Positions 51,311 to 59,855 of a stretch of DNA of 64,000 nt are shown here, one piece after another. The DNA comes from Trueperella pecoris. Its GTDB lineage: Bacteria; Actinomycetota; Actinomycetes; Actinomycetales; Actinomycetaceae. The notes under the pieces were generated by a model. It did no database searches and was not told the DNA's origin. It was given only the letters and a program-made list of their open reading frames with translations. The first letter of the stretch is position 1, and each line of letters begins with the position of its first letter. The stretch lies in the NCBI RefSeq assembly GCF_014926385.1, contig NZ_CP053291.1:310001-374000 (forward strand), read 5' to 3'. Both the position numbers and the translations under genes were made by a program.

Positions 51311-53620
51311 ATGAGTACATGGTTGCGGCTCGCGTGCGCGGGCACCCTGGCAACCGTCGGCATTGCCGGGGTGAACGTTCCCGCGGCGGCGCAGGATGAG
51401 ACGGCTCAACCACACGTGACGTACGTTGCGTGCGAGGCCGCCGAAGGCGGTGACGGCACCCAGGATCATCCGTTCAATGACATCAAGGACCTGGAGGGCA
51501 AAGGGGTATTCGGCCCCGGCAAGCAGGTGCTCTTCAAGCGTGGCTGTTCGTTTACGGGCAACATCAGGGTCGAAGCCTCGGGAGCCGAGGGCAATCCGAC
51601 CGTCATCGGTGCCTATGGCAAGGGAGATCGCCCGATTATCGACGGGCAGGGTTCGGTTGACAACCAGCGCGCCGTCATCGAGGCTCAAGACAAGTCCTAC
51701 GTGACCGTCCAGGATCTGCACGTGAAGGGCGGATACTTCAACAACGTCTACGTCAATGCCCAGAAGGGGCAGACGGTCAAGGGCATCACCGTTCAGCGCC
51801 TCAAGATCGAGGAAAACAACTGGAAGGGCGGAGCCCAGAACGACGGCTTCAAGGTGGACAACTTTTGGGTGATGGGCGTCGGCGGCGTCATCGTCATGCC
51901 GTGCTCGGCCAGCGCCCACGTCGAGGACGTCCTCATTGATCAGATTGATGCCTCCAAGCAGCACTATGCGGGCGTCCAGGTTGGCTATCACCAGCTCTAC
52001 CCCTGGGAAGACTTTGCTAACAAGAAGCAACCTGTGCGTGACGGCTACATGATTCCCGGCTGTTTCGACGCCGAAAGCCCCAAGTATCCGCTGGTCTCGC
52101 CGGTCGACGGCGTGAAGAACGCCGTCATCTCCAATTCCAAGCTCGTCGATAATGACGCGATGGGTGTGGGCATCTTCGGCGCAACGAACGTCCTCCTGCG
52201 CAACAACGATCTCTTGGGCAACGGCTCCGGCCCGGTGGGAAGGAACCCGAAGCCAGGCACGAACACCATGAACGGCACGGGTGCCTGGTGGGACACGACC
52301 GAGAACGTCACCGCCGAATGGAACAACGCCTTCGGCAACAAGGTCGGCTGGACGGGTAACGACGGCACCGGCCTTGACGCTGATCGCAACACCAAGAACT
52401 CCATTATTCGCTACAACTACCTTCATGACAACGGAGGGTATGGTGCATCGGTGATCGCTGCTTATGGCGACGCGAGCACGGCGATCCACTCCAACATCAT
52501 CGCCAACAATGGCTCGGATACCGACGTGATGGTCTCCACCTACCGTTCACAGAAGGAAGATGGTAAGTGGATTAGTGGACAGGTCGACGGCCTGTGGATC
52601 TACGGCAACACCATCTACCGGGCTGACGGTAAGGGCGGCGCATCGGGCATCAAGCTTCAGACCTCCTACGCGCCCAACACCCCGGTGGCTATCGTCAACA
52701 ACATCATTCGCCGCGCCGATGGTGGCCGCGCTCTCGCCTACGCGAACAACAACTCTGCCCGTAACGTCACCGTCCGCGAAAAGAACCTCATCAACTCCGG
52801 CGACGGCGTCCAGGGTGACATTGCTGGGGAGCCCACGTTCCTCGGCACGAATCTCACTAATGACTGGCCGACGGGAGAGATCATGCGCCTCTCGCCGCAA
52901 TCACTGGGCGCAAAGGACGCCTCCGCCTACACCGAGAAGCTACTGCCCGGCATTCCCGCCGCGAATATCGCAGGGCACCGGGACTTCTGGGGTAAGCAGA
53001 TTCCGACCGCGGGCGCCTTCGCAGTTGGCGCCGACGTCCTTGTGGGAGACGGTCTCGCGCCGTTGACCACGCCCACGATAGCAGAGGTTGACCCTCACGA
53101 GTTCGACGTCGACAAGGCGATCGATCCGATCACCATCCCCATCACTAACCCGAGCCAGGCCGCGTTCAACACCGTAGAAACAAGCGGACTTCCTGCGGGT
53201 CTGCATGCGCGCCTCGACGGGGACAAGATTGTCATCTCGGGCACCCCGGAGGACGAAACCGCGCAAGCTAAGGTTGACGTCTCGGTGTACTACACCTTCC
53301 CCAACGCAGTGAACCCGCGGATGAAATCTGCGGCACCGGGTCAGATCCACGCTTCCTTCTCGCTTGGTGTCAAGGCTCCGGCGGAGCAGCCGCCCGCTCC
53401 GAAGTTCGACCCGGCCGCATCCGAAGGAGCCTCCGGCAAGGGCGGCGTCGTTGATCAGGCTCCCGCTCCGAAGCCCCAGCAGCCCACGGATAAGAAGCCC
53501 ACGAACAACCTGGCTCGAACGGGTAGCGAGGTGGCAGGACTGGCTGGAGTTATGGGCGGCCTGGTCCTTGCAGGAACCGGTCTGTTCTATGCGAGCCGCA
53601 AGAACCGAGGCAAGCTCTAA
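51311..53620 (+). CDS. LARTG cell-wall-anchored parallel beta-helix protein
   Basis: A 769-residue surface protein. A signal peptide covers residues 1 to about 27 (cleavage after a VPAAAQ-like site). Residues about 35 to 560 read as a right-handed parallel beta-helix: short repeated strands such as SYVTVQDLHVKGGYFNNVYV, NAVISNSKLVDNDAMGVGIF and TNVLLRNNDLLGNGSG, as in pectate lyase-like proteins and adhesins. From about 590 to 690 is an Ig-like module ending in DVSVYYTF. A Pro/Lys-rich wall-spanning region follows, then the sorting signal LARTG (734 to 738), a hydrophobic helix and the RKNRGKL tail. LAxTG signals are cut by class E-type sortases. Start ATG 51311 follows AAGGAGG. Carbohydrate binding or cleavage is likely but unproven. 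Confidence 0.85.
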   Translation: MSTWLRLACAGTLATVGIAGVNVPAAAQDETAQPHVTYVACEAAEGGDGTQDHPFNDIKDLEGKGVFGPGKQVLFKRGCSFTGNIRVEASGAEGNPTVIGAYGKGDRPIIDGQGSVDNQRAVIEAQDKSYVTVQDLHVKGGYFNNVYVNAQKGQTVKGITVQRLKIEENNWKGGAQNDGFKVDNFWVMGVGGVIVMPCSASAHVEDVLIDQIDASKQHYAGVQVGYHQLYPWEDFANKKQPVRDGYMIPGCFDAESPKYPLVSPVDGVKNAVISNSKLVDNDAMGVGIFGATNVLLRNNDLLGNGSGPVGRNPKPGTNTMNGTGAWWDTTENVTAEWNNAFGNKVGWTGNDGTGLDADRNTKNSIIRYNYLHDNGGYGASVIAAYGDASTAIHSNIIANNGSDTDVMVSTYRSQKEDGKWISGQVDGLWIYGNTIYRADGKGGASGIKLQTSYAPNTPVAIVNNIIRRADGGRALAYANNNSARNVTVREKNLINSGDGVQGDIAGEPTFLGTNLTNDWPTGEIMRLSPQSLGAKDASAYTEKLLPGIPAANIAGHRDFWGKQIPTAGAFAVGADVLVGDGLAPLTTPTIAEVDPHEFDVDKAIDPITIPITNPSQAAFNTVETSGLPAGLHARLDGDKIVISGTPEDETAQAKVDVSVYYTFPNAVNPRMKSAAPGQIHASFSLGVKAPAEQPPAPKFDPAASEGASGKGGVVDQAPAPKPQQPTDKKPTNNLARTGSEVAGLAGVMGGLVLAGTGLFYASRKNRGKL

Positions 53621-53657
53621 GCGGTGACAACGCTGCCTAGCCGGCGATGATACTGGT

Positions 53658-53683
53658 CGGGGTCGGGCGAATGCCCGACCCCG
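53658..53683. terminator. bidirectional terminator between surface protein and maf
   Basis: CGGGGTCGGGC (53658-53668) pairs perfectly with GCCCGACCCCG (53673-53683) around GAAT, in the gap between two convergent genes. Confidence 0.75.
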
Positions 53684-53707
53684 ATTCACTCCGCCCGCCT
53701 CACGTCA

Positions 53708-54367
53708 TCAAGCGGTTGGCGTCAGGCCGGTATCCCAGAACTCGACGATGGAATGCCCAAGTTCTCCCAACAGAGAGCGCAGGAGCGGTAACGAGATGCC
53801 GACCACCCCATGGTGGTCGCCCTCAATGCGCTCCACGAAGGGGCCGCCATAGCCGTCGACGGTGAAGGATCCGGCCACAACGAGCGGCTCTCCGGTGGCG
53901 ATGTAGGCCTCGATCTCCGCCTCCGACAGGGTGGAGATGTGGACCGTGGCGGTGGAGGTGCCCACCGCGAGGCGTCCGCTCTCGATGTCTATGACACAGT
54001 GCCCGGTGTGAAGGTCGCCCGCCTGGCCGCTTATCTCCCGAAGACGCTCGCGCGCCACCTCGGCAGTGTGCGGCTTGCCGACGACCTTTCCGCCCATCTC
54101 CAGCATCGAATCACAGCCGACGACGACGGTCGGCCCGCCCGCCTGCCCGCTCGGGGCTTGAAGAAACTGAGCCGCGATCGCCCGCGCTTTGGCCACCGCG
54201 AGCATCTGGACCTGATCGGCGGCGCCAATCTGGGGGTCGTCGGCCTTCGCCGCGGCCAGCAGACTGTCCTCGTCAACATCCGCGACAGCGACGGTGGGCC
54301 GAATGTGGGCGGCCTCCAGCGTCGCCTTGCGTGCTGGCGAGGCCGAGGCGAGGAGAACCGTCTTCAT
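53708..54367 (-). CDS. maf: Maf-family nucleoside triphosphate pyrophosphatase
   Basis: A 219-residue Maf protein. The start VLLASASPARKATLEAAHI carries the S-x-S-P-R-R-like phosphate-binding loop (here S-A-S-P-A-R). The family Asp is in TVVVGCDSMLEMGGKVVGKP (about residue 90) and the C-terminal fold ends SFTVDGYGGPFVERIEGDHH, a classic Maf block. Maf enzymes hydrolyse modified or canonical nucleoside triphosphates to monophosphates and are linked to septum inhibition. In actinobacteria it often sits with acetyl-CoA carboxylase genes; here it follows a DUF885 gene with a 4-base overlap, so the two are co-translated. Confidence 0.92.
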   Translation of the reverse strand: MKTVLLASASPARKATLEAAHIRPTVAVADVDEDSLLAAAKADDPQIGAADQVQMLAVAKARAIAAQFLQAPSGQAGGPTVVVGCDSMLEMGGKVVGKPHTAEVARERLREISGQAGDLHTGHCVIDIESGRLAVGTSTATVHISTLSEAEIEAYIATGEPLVVAGSFTVDGYGGPFVERIEGDHHGVVGISLPLLRSLLGELGHSIVEFWDTGLTPTA

Positions 54368-56070
54368 CGTTCCTCCGCCAGCGCGTCGCGCAGCACGTCA
54401 AGGCCAACTGAACCGATGCGGAGCGCTGACATGTGCCAATCCTTAAGCGAAAAGACCTCACCGCGGGCGTGAGCGCGCGCTTCGGCGTCGTTGCGTAGCT
54501 GCTTCCAGATGCGGTGACCCACCTTATACGACGGCGCCTGCCCCGCCCAGCCGAGGTATCGATCGAGTTCGAAGGCGAGGAAGGATCGATCCATCGCCAC
54601 GTTGTCTTGGAGGAACTGCCAGGCCACCTCGCGCGTCCACACGGGGCTGATGTGCTCGTACCCCTTCGGCGAGGGCTTACCCAGGTGGAAGCCGATGTCG
54701 AGGGCCACGCGCGTGGCGCGCAGCCGCTCGGAATCGAGAACGCCCATGTAGTCGGCTGGATCCTGGTGATAGCCGAGCTCGGCCATGAGCCCTTCTGCAT
54801 AGAGCGCCCAGCCTTCCCCGTGCCCCGAGTTCCAGCACAGGTTACGCCGCCAATCGTTGAGTGTGTCCTTGACGTAGGTCGCCATGCCGACTTGGAGGTG
54901 GTGGCCGGGCACGCCCTCGTGGTAGACAGTGGTCTTCTCCTGCCACGTGTGGAAGACGTCCGTGCCCTCCGGTACGGACCACCACATGCGCCCGCCGCGA
55001 GAGAAGTCATCGGAGGGTCCGGTGTAGTAGATGGCGCCTGTGCCCGACGGCGCGATCATGCACTCGAGCTTCTTGAGCGGGGCGGGGATGTCGAAGTGGA
55101 CGCCGTCGAGGTCGGCCAGCGCGCGGTCCGATGTCTCTTGCATCCACGCCTTGAGATTGTCCTTGCCGTGGACCTGGTAGGTGGGGTCGGCGTTGAGGCG
55201 ATCGAGAGCCTCGGGGATGGAAACGCCCTCGCCGAACATGTCGGCGACGATGGCCTCCTGCTCGGCGACGATACGTGCCAGCTCCTCTAGGCCCCACTCG
55301 TAGGTCTCGTCGAGGTCGAGGCGTGCGCCCGTCGTTTCGCGGATGCGCGGCTCGTAGCGTTCCCGGCCAAAGGCCTCGCTCTGTGCTCCGTGGGGGAGCA
55401 CTTCCTCGCGAAGGAATTCGGCCAGTTCGCCATAGGCGCGGCGGGCGGACGACGCCGTCTGTTCCAGCAGGCCCGCGAGCTCGGCGTGGGCCTGGCCGCC
55501 GCGTGCGGCGAGCTCGGCAAGCGGGGACGAGGCGCTTGCCTTGTCTTCCGCCTGGGCAATAGCGAGTTCGATCTGCTTGCGGGCGGTGGGCGGCCCGGAG
55601 TGAACGCGCTTGCGTAGGGTCTCCTGCCAGCGCTTGAGCGCCTTGTCGGTGTTGGACAGTCGGCCGGCGATGAGCTCCCAGTCCTCGGCCGTCTCTTGGG
55701 CCATGTTGTCGTAGATTTCCTGAATTCCCTGCAGTGGGGAAGCGATGACGTTGATCTCGCCGAGCTCGCCGCGCTCGTAGTAGTCGATTTCTGATTCGAG
55801 GCTCGCGGTTAGTGCAGCTTTGGTGACGCGGTCGACGTCGTCGATCGGGTCTAGGCGGTTCAGCTCGCGGAGAGTGGCGACGTGCAGGTCGTTCATTTGG
55901 CCGAAGCCCTCGGGGGAGTAGTCAAAAAACTCGCGCTCGTCGGCGCTACCGCGGCCGAGCGCCGTGACGAGCTCGGGCACGCGGGCGAGCTGGTTGGCGA
56001 CGTATCGATTGGAAAGGTCATCAATGGGTGTGGTGGGACGCGCCGCGGCGTCCGTCGTCTTTGGTCTCAT
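54364..56070 (-). CDS. DUF885-family metallopeptidase-like protein
   Basis: A 568-residue cytosolic protein of the DUF885 family, related to M32-like metallopeptidases. The zinc-type motif is VYHEGVPGHHLQVGMATYV (H-E-G-x-P-G-H, about residue 391) and a downstream Glu site lies in NSGHGEGWALYAEGLMAELG. The long helical N-terminal domain (about 1 to 250) is normal for the family. Peptidase activity is likely from the motif but substrates are unknown. ATG 56070 is selected: a TACGCT box stands 6 bases upstream, implying leaderless translation, and the longer frame to 56316 runs through the divergent gene's start. It is the first gene of an operon with maf. Confidence 0.87.
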   Translation of the reverse strand: MRPKTTDAAARPTTPIDDLSNRYVANQLARVPELVTALGRGSADEREFFDYSPEGFGQMNDLHVATLRELNRLDPIDDVDRVTKAALTASLESEIDYYERGELGEINVIASPLQGIQEIYDNMAQETAEDWELIAGRLSNTDKALKRWQETLRKRVHSGPPTARKQIELAIAQAEDKASASSPLAELAARGGQAHAELAGLLEQTASSARRAYGELAEFLREEVLPHGAQSEAFGRERYEPRIRETTGARLDLDETYEWGLEELARIVAEQEAIVADMFGEGVSIPEALDRLNADPTYQVHGKDNLKAWMQETSDRALADLDGVHFDIPAPLKKLECMIAPSGTGAIYYTGPSDDFSRGGRMWWSVPEGTDVFHTWQEKTTVYHEGVPGHHLQVGMATYVKDTLNDWRRNLCWNSGHGEGWALYAEGLMAELGYHQDPADYMGVLDSERLRATRVALDIGFHLGKPSPKGYEHISPVWTREVAWQFLQDNVAMDRSFLAFELDRYLGWAGQAPSYKVGHRIWKQLRNDAEARAHARGEVFSLKDWHMSALRIGSVGLDVLRDALAEER

Positions 56071-56076
56071 ACTGCC

Positions 56077-56082
56077 AGCGTA
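56077..56082 (-). promoter_or_regulatory. -10 element, leaderless DUF885-maf mRNA
   Basis: TACGCT on the minus strand, 6 bases before ATG 56070. Confidence 0.45.
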
Positions 56083-56185
56083 GTGGCTCGGGGTGACAAA
56101 CGGCACCCAGATGGGGCTAGAATTGGCCGAGTGAGATTTCTGCATCTTCCTGACCCGCAGGAAAAGCGATGCAGATTGGTGCAAA

Positions 56186-57274
56186 ATGTTGGAATCTGAG
56201 TATCGAGTTGCTAGGCTATTGGATGTGACCCAAAACACAAATAACCGCGGGTCCTCCGACAACATTCCAACGACAGTCGAAGCCCATGTCCGCCGACTAC
56301 TGGACGGCCCCGCCAAGTATCAATTACGCGAAGCTGCTGACCTCGCCAATATGGACATCGATTCCGCGCGCCGTTTTTGGCGAGCCATGGGCTTCCCCTA
56401 CATTCAGAATGCGGAAAGTCGCCTTTTCACCGAGTACGACGTCGATGTCATGCGAGCCCACCAGGACATGGTCGACCTGGGGCGCACCGATGAGGACACT
56501 CAGAATTCCCTCATCCGCGCCCAGTCCCACCTCGCCGACCGCCTCGTGCTGTGGCAGTACGAGGCGCTCGTGGAAGAGGCGGAGGCCCGCCACGGGCTGG
56601 ACGAGCTTTCTGCGCGCTACTGGGTGCTCGACCATATTGGTGAATACGAAGAGTTTCTCGTCTACCAGATGAAGTACGCCTGGCGGCGCCACCTAGCATC
56701 CTTCCTGCGTCGCACGGAGGTCGAACTGGAAAACTTGCGCGCCCACAACGACGTCATTCTCCTGACGCGCGCGCTGGGCTTCGTGGACCTCGTGGCCTTC
56801 ACTAACCGATCGGGACAGCTCTCGCCGCACCAGCTCGTCGATTTCATCCAGACCTTCGAATTCACCTGCCGCGACGTGATCTCCGGTCTGGGGGCTCGGG
56901 TCGTGAAGATGGTGGGCGACGCGGTGCTCTACATCGCTGACGACTTGGCAACGGGCGCCGAGGTGGTCTCCAGCATCGTTGACGCGCTTCATGCAACCCC
57001 GGAAATGCCCGAGGTTCGTGCCTCGCTCGTCTGGGGAGGAATCGTTTCGCGCTTCGGCGACGTGTTCGGCCCCAATGTCAACCTCGCCTCGCGCCTGTGC
57101 GCCATCGCCCCGGAGGGTGGGATCGTCGTGGACCGTGAGACGGCCGAGGCCCTACGTGCCCTCAATCCGCACAAGTACCGCCTCGAGGAAAATATTGGTT
57201 CCGAACTCCGCGGAATCGGGTATATCGAATCGGCGCGGCTGACCGTGATGAAGGACGAATCCGCTCAGGACTAG
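56186..57274 (+). CDS. class III adenylate cyclase with Rv1264-like regulatory domain
   Basis: A 362-residue soluble cyclase making cAMP from ATP. The N-terminal half (residues about 30 to 185) is helical and resembles the acid-sensing regulatory domain of mycobacterial Rv1264 (Ad_Cy_reg). The catalytic domain has every canonical residue: metal Asp201 in LGFVDLVAFT, adenine-contacting Lys241 and metal Asp245 in KMVGDAVLYIAD, adenine-contacting Asp292, and transition-state Asn299 and Arg303 in FGDVFGPNVNLASRL. So a homodimer with two active sites is expected. The start is ATG 56186 or GTG 56225; ribosome sites are weak for both. It diverges from the DUF885 gene. Confidence 0.9.
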   Translation: MLESEYRVARLLDVTQNTNNRGSSDNIPTTVEAHVRRLLDGPAKYQLREAADLANMDIDSARRFWRAMGFPYIQNAESRLFTEYDVDVMRAHQDMVDLGRTDEDTQNSLIRAQSHLADRLVLWQYEALVEEAEARHGLDELSARYWVLDHIGEYEEFLVYQMKYAWRRHLASFLRRTEVELENLRAHNDVILLTRALGFVDLVAFTNRSGQLSPHQLVDFIQTFEFTCRDVISGLGARVVKMVGDAVLYIADDLATGAEVVSSIVDALHATPEMPEVRASLVWGGIVSRFGDVFGPNVNLASRLCAIAPEGGIVVDRETAEALRALNPHKYRLEENIGSELRGIGYIESARLTVMKDESAQD

Positions 57275-57370
57275 TGGCGGGGCAATCGTTTATGGCTCAG
57301 CGTTTCCCCCATAAGGTGTTCTTTACTAAGCTGACTTTAACTGGGATATATTTCACGAGAGGACTGAAAA

Positions 57371-58048
57371 GTGACGAAGATTTTGCTAGTCGAAGATGAC
57401 GCAGCGATTTCGGCTCCCTTGGTTCGCGCTTTTTCTCGCGAGGGCTACGACGTCGAGCCGGTTGACCACGGCAAGGCCGCCCTCGAAGCAATGGATGGGC
57501 CCGTCGATTTGGTAGTCCTCGACCTTGGCCTGCCGGACATGGACGGCCTCGATGTTGCGCGCACCGCTCGCGCGCGCGGAAAGGAATTCCCGATCCTCAT
57601 TCTGACCGCACGCTCCGAAGAAGTGGACATGGTCGTCGGACTCGACGCCGGCGCGGACGATTACGTCACCAAGCCCTTCCGCTTGGCCGAGCTGCTGGCG
57701 CGCGTGCGCGCGCTGTTGCGCCGTTCGTCCGTGAGCGAGGGTGGGTCTGAATCCCTCTCGGCGCAGGATGTGACCGTGGACGTCGACGCGCATCGGGCCT
57801 ATGTGGGTTCGAAGGAGCTCCAGCTGACGGCCAAGGAGTTCGACCTTCTGCGAGTCCTGCTTCGCGAGGCCGGTAACGTCGTCGAACGTGATCAGCTCAT
57901 GCGGGAAGTGTGGGGCACGGAGGCGGACTCGTCGACCAAGAAGCTGGACATGCACATTTCGTGGCTGCGCCGCAAGCTTCACGACGACGTCAACGACCCC
58001 CACTACATCGCAACTGTTCGTGGAATGGGATTCCGTTTCGAGGTGTAG
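57371..58048 (+). CDS. OmpR-family response regulator
   Basis: A 225-residue response regulator. The receiver domain starts ILLVEDDAAISAPLVRAF with the acidic pair Glu8-Asp9, Asp10 alongside, the phospho-acceptor Asp in DLVVLDLGLPDMDG (about residue 52), Thr in LILTARSEE and Lys in DYVTKPF. The winged-helix DNA-binding domain follows (LTAKEFDLLRVLLREAGNVV, LDMHISWLRRKLHDD, ATVRGMGFRFEV). GTG 57371 follows GAGAGGACT. A motif CTGACTTTAACTGGGATATA at 57330-57349 upstream may be the promoter or a binding site. The kinase gene starts 3 bases after its stop. Confidence 0.94.
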   Translation: MTKILLVEDDAAISAPLVRAFSREGYDVEPVDHGKAALEAMDGPVDLVVLDLGLPDMDGLDVARTARARGKEFPILILTARSEEVDMVVGLDAGADDYVTKPFRLAELLARVRALLRRSSVSEGGSESLSAQDVTVDVDAHRAYVGSKELQLTAKEFDLLRVLLREAGNVVERDQLMREVWGTEADSSTKKLDMHISWLRRKLHDDVNDPHYIATVRGMGFRFEV

Positions 58049-58051
58049 GCC

Positions 58052-59365
58052 ATGCGGCGTCGCGCGATTGTCATGACGACGACGGCCGTGGCCGTAGCCG
58101 TTTTCATCCTCGGCATCCCCGGGATGGTCTTTGCATTGTCGCTTGCCTGGCAGCAGGCTCACAGCGAGCTTGACGATCGCGCTACAGCGGTTGCCACTGT
58201 CGTGGACCGCTTCGCTTCAGAAGACACCTACATCACGCACGGCCTGTTGACGCGGCTGGCTACCAAGGGCAACCCCGACAACGCCTATATCGCGGTCGAT
58301 TACCCTGACGGTACGCGGGTCGAGGTCGATACCGAGCGGCCGGCGAGCGTGATCGAAAAGTCGGTGGTCAGCGCCCGCGGGGTGCTGGTCACGGTCGCCG
58401 CGCCACGCGCCGACATCATGCAAAAGCTGACGCTGATGATTGCGGGCGCGCTGGGCCTCATCATCGTCGCGCTCCTCGTGGGTGTGGCGGTGGCCATGCG
58501 GCAGTCCCGCAAGATTTCCGCCCCACTCATCTATCTTGCCGCGGCCGCCGAGCAACTCGGAGCCGGGCGGGTGCGCCCGCAGCTGCGCCAGGCCGGAATC
58601 GAGGAGATCGACCTCATCAGTGACGAGATCGCGCGTAGCGCGGACCGCATGGCAGGCAGGCTCGCCAAGGAGCGGCAGTTTGCAGCCGACGCCGCACACC
58701 AGCTGCGCACCCCGCTCGCGGCGTTGTCGATGCGCATTGAGGAAATCGAGTTTCTTACCGACGATGAAGAGATCATCGAAGAGGTGCACAAGTCCCTCGA
58801 GCAGATTGACCGCCTCACCGGTGTCGTGGCAGAACTCATGTCCACCTCGCAGTCCGAATCCGGCGGAACAACCGAGGCCATCGCGATCGTGCGTGTGCTA
58901 CAGCGCCAGAAGGACGAGTGGGGTAGGCCCTTCGAACGCGCCGGGCGCTCGCTTGTATTTGAGGGGGAAACCGAGGGTGCGGTGCTGGCCACGCCCGGAT
59001 CGCTGTCCCAGATCCTCGCCACCCTGGTGGAAAATTCGCTCAAGTACGGGGCGGGGCAGACGACGGTCAGTGTGGCGCTGGCGGGCAAGTCCGTCGTGTT
59101 TAAAGTGCGCGACGAAGGCGAGGGCATCTCGGCGCAGGACGCGGACGAGATCTTCGAGAAGGGATACTCGACCGGCGGCTCGACTGGAATTGGGCTCGCC
59201 GTCGCGAAAGAGCTCGCGGAGGTGGACGGCGGCCGACTCGAGCTGACCAAACACCGCCCCGCCGAATTCACGTTGACCCTGGCCGCGCTCCCGAAGGCCC
59301 TCGATCCGAACCGGGTTCTCCCGCACGCCGCCATCGTCGTCGGCGCACGCCGCGGGCGACGCTAG
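58052..59365 (+). CDS. sensor histidine kinase
   Basis: A 437-residue membrane kinase paired with the response regulator just upstream. Two helices (about residues 5 to 30 and 130 to 150) flank a small extracytoplasmic sensor of about 95 residues. A HAMP linker (SAPLIYLAAAAEQLGAGRVR) leads to the H-box AADAAHQLRTPLAALSMRIE with the phospho-accepting His (about residue 215). The ATPase has the N-box LVENSLKYGAGQ, G1 VRDEGEGISAQD and G2 STGIGLAVAKELAE. The signal sensed is unknown; neighbouring wall-polymer genes hint at envelope status, which is only inference. Confidence 0.93.
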   Translation: MRRRAIVMTTTAVAVAVFILGIPGMVFALSLAWQQAHSELDDRATAVATVVDRFASEDTYITHGLLTRLATKGNPDNAYIAVDYPDGTRVEVDTERPASVIEKSVVSARGVLVTVAAPRADIMQKLTLMIAGALGLIIVALLVGVAVAMRQSRKISAPLIYLAAAAEQLGAGRVRPQLRQAGIEEIDLISDEIARSADRMAGRLAKERQFAADAAHQLRTPLAALSMRIEEIEFLTDDEEIIEEVHKSLEQIDRLTGVVAELMSTSQSESGGTTEAIAIVRVLQRQKDEWGRPFERAGRSLVFEGETEGAVLATPGSLSQILATLVENSLKYGAGQTTVSVALAGKSVVFKVRDEGEGISAQDADEIFEKGYSTGGSTGIGLAVAKELAEVDGGRLELTKHRPAEFTLTLAALPKALDPNRVLPHAAIVVGARRGRR

Positions 59366-59384
59366 GAAAGCATGGGGAAGGCGT

Positions 59385-59855
59385 CTAGGCGGCGTCGGGA
59401 ATCTTGGTGAAGACGAGGTAGCGGTAGCACACGTAGCGGAAGGCAGTGCCGAGCACAAGCCCGACGACATTCGCCGCGACGTTATCGGCCAGCTGTGAGT
59501 CGAAGCCGAGCACGAACCGGGAAAAACCTAGGCACCCGAGGGCGATGAGCAGTCCACCGACGTTGATGGCGAGGAAGAGCACAAACTCGGCGCGCTTGGA
59601 CTTATCCGACTTGTTGCGGAACGTCCACAGCCTATTGACTACCCACGAGAAAATGATCGACACGACGACGGACAGGGTCTTGGCCACCATCGGCCCGTCG
59701 CCGGGAAGGGTGACGACGCCGGAGTAGGCCAGGAGGTTAAACAGGCCTACGTCAACGATGTAGGAACCGAGGCCGACCGTGCAGAACTGAAGAAACTCCA
59801 CCAGCCACTGCCGAAAGGTTTGGCCGCGTAGCAGGCGCTCGATGACCCCGTGCAC
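59385..59855 (-). CDS. GtrA-family membrane protein
   Basis: A 156-residue protein with four helices of the GtrA family: FLQFCTVGLGSYIVDVGLFN, AKTLSVVVSIIFSWVVNRLW (with the N-R-x-W/F-T-F motif completed by TFRNKSDKSKRAEF) and ALGCLGFSRFVLG, VVGLVLGTAFRYVCYRYLVF. Members are thought to help move lipid-linked sugars across the membrane for wall polysaccharides; mycobacterial Rv3789 is the known relative in arabinogalactan work. The GTG start at 59855 follows directly on the TAA of the LCP gene, so it is coupled to the LCP operon and probably serves the same glycopolymer. Confidence 0.88.
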   Translation of the reverse strand: MHGVIERLLRGQTFRQWLVEFLQFCTVGLGSYIVDVGLFNLLAYSGVVTLPGDGPMVAKTLSVVVSIIFSWVVNRLWTFRNKSDKSKRAEFVLFLAINVGGLLIALGCLGFSRFVLGFDSQLADNVAANVVGLVLGTAFRYVCYRYLVFTKIPDAA

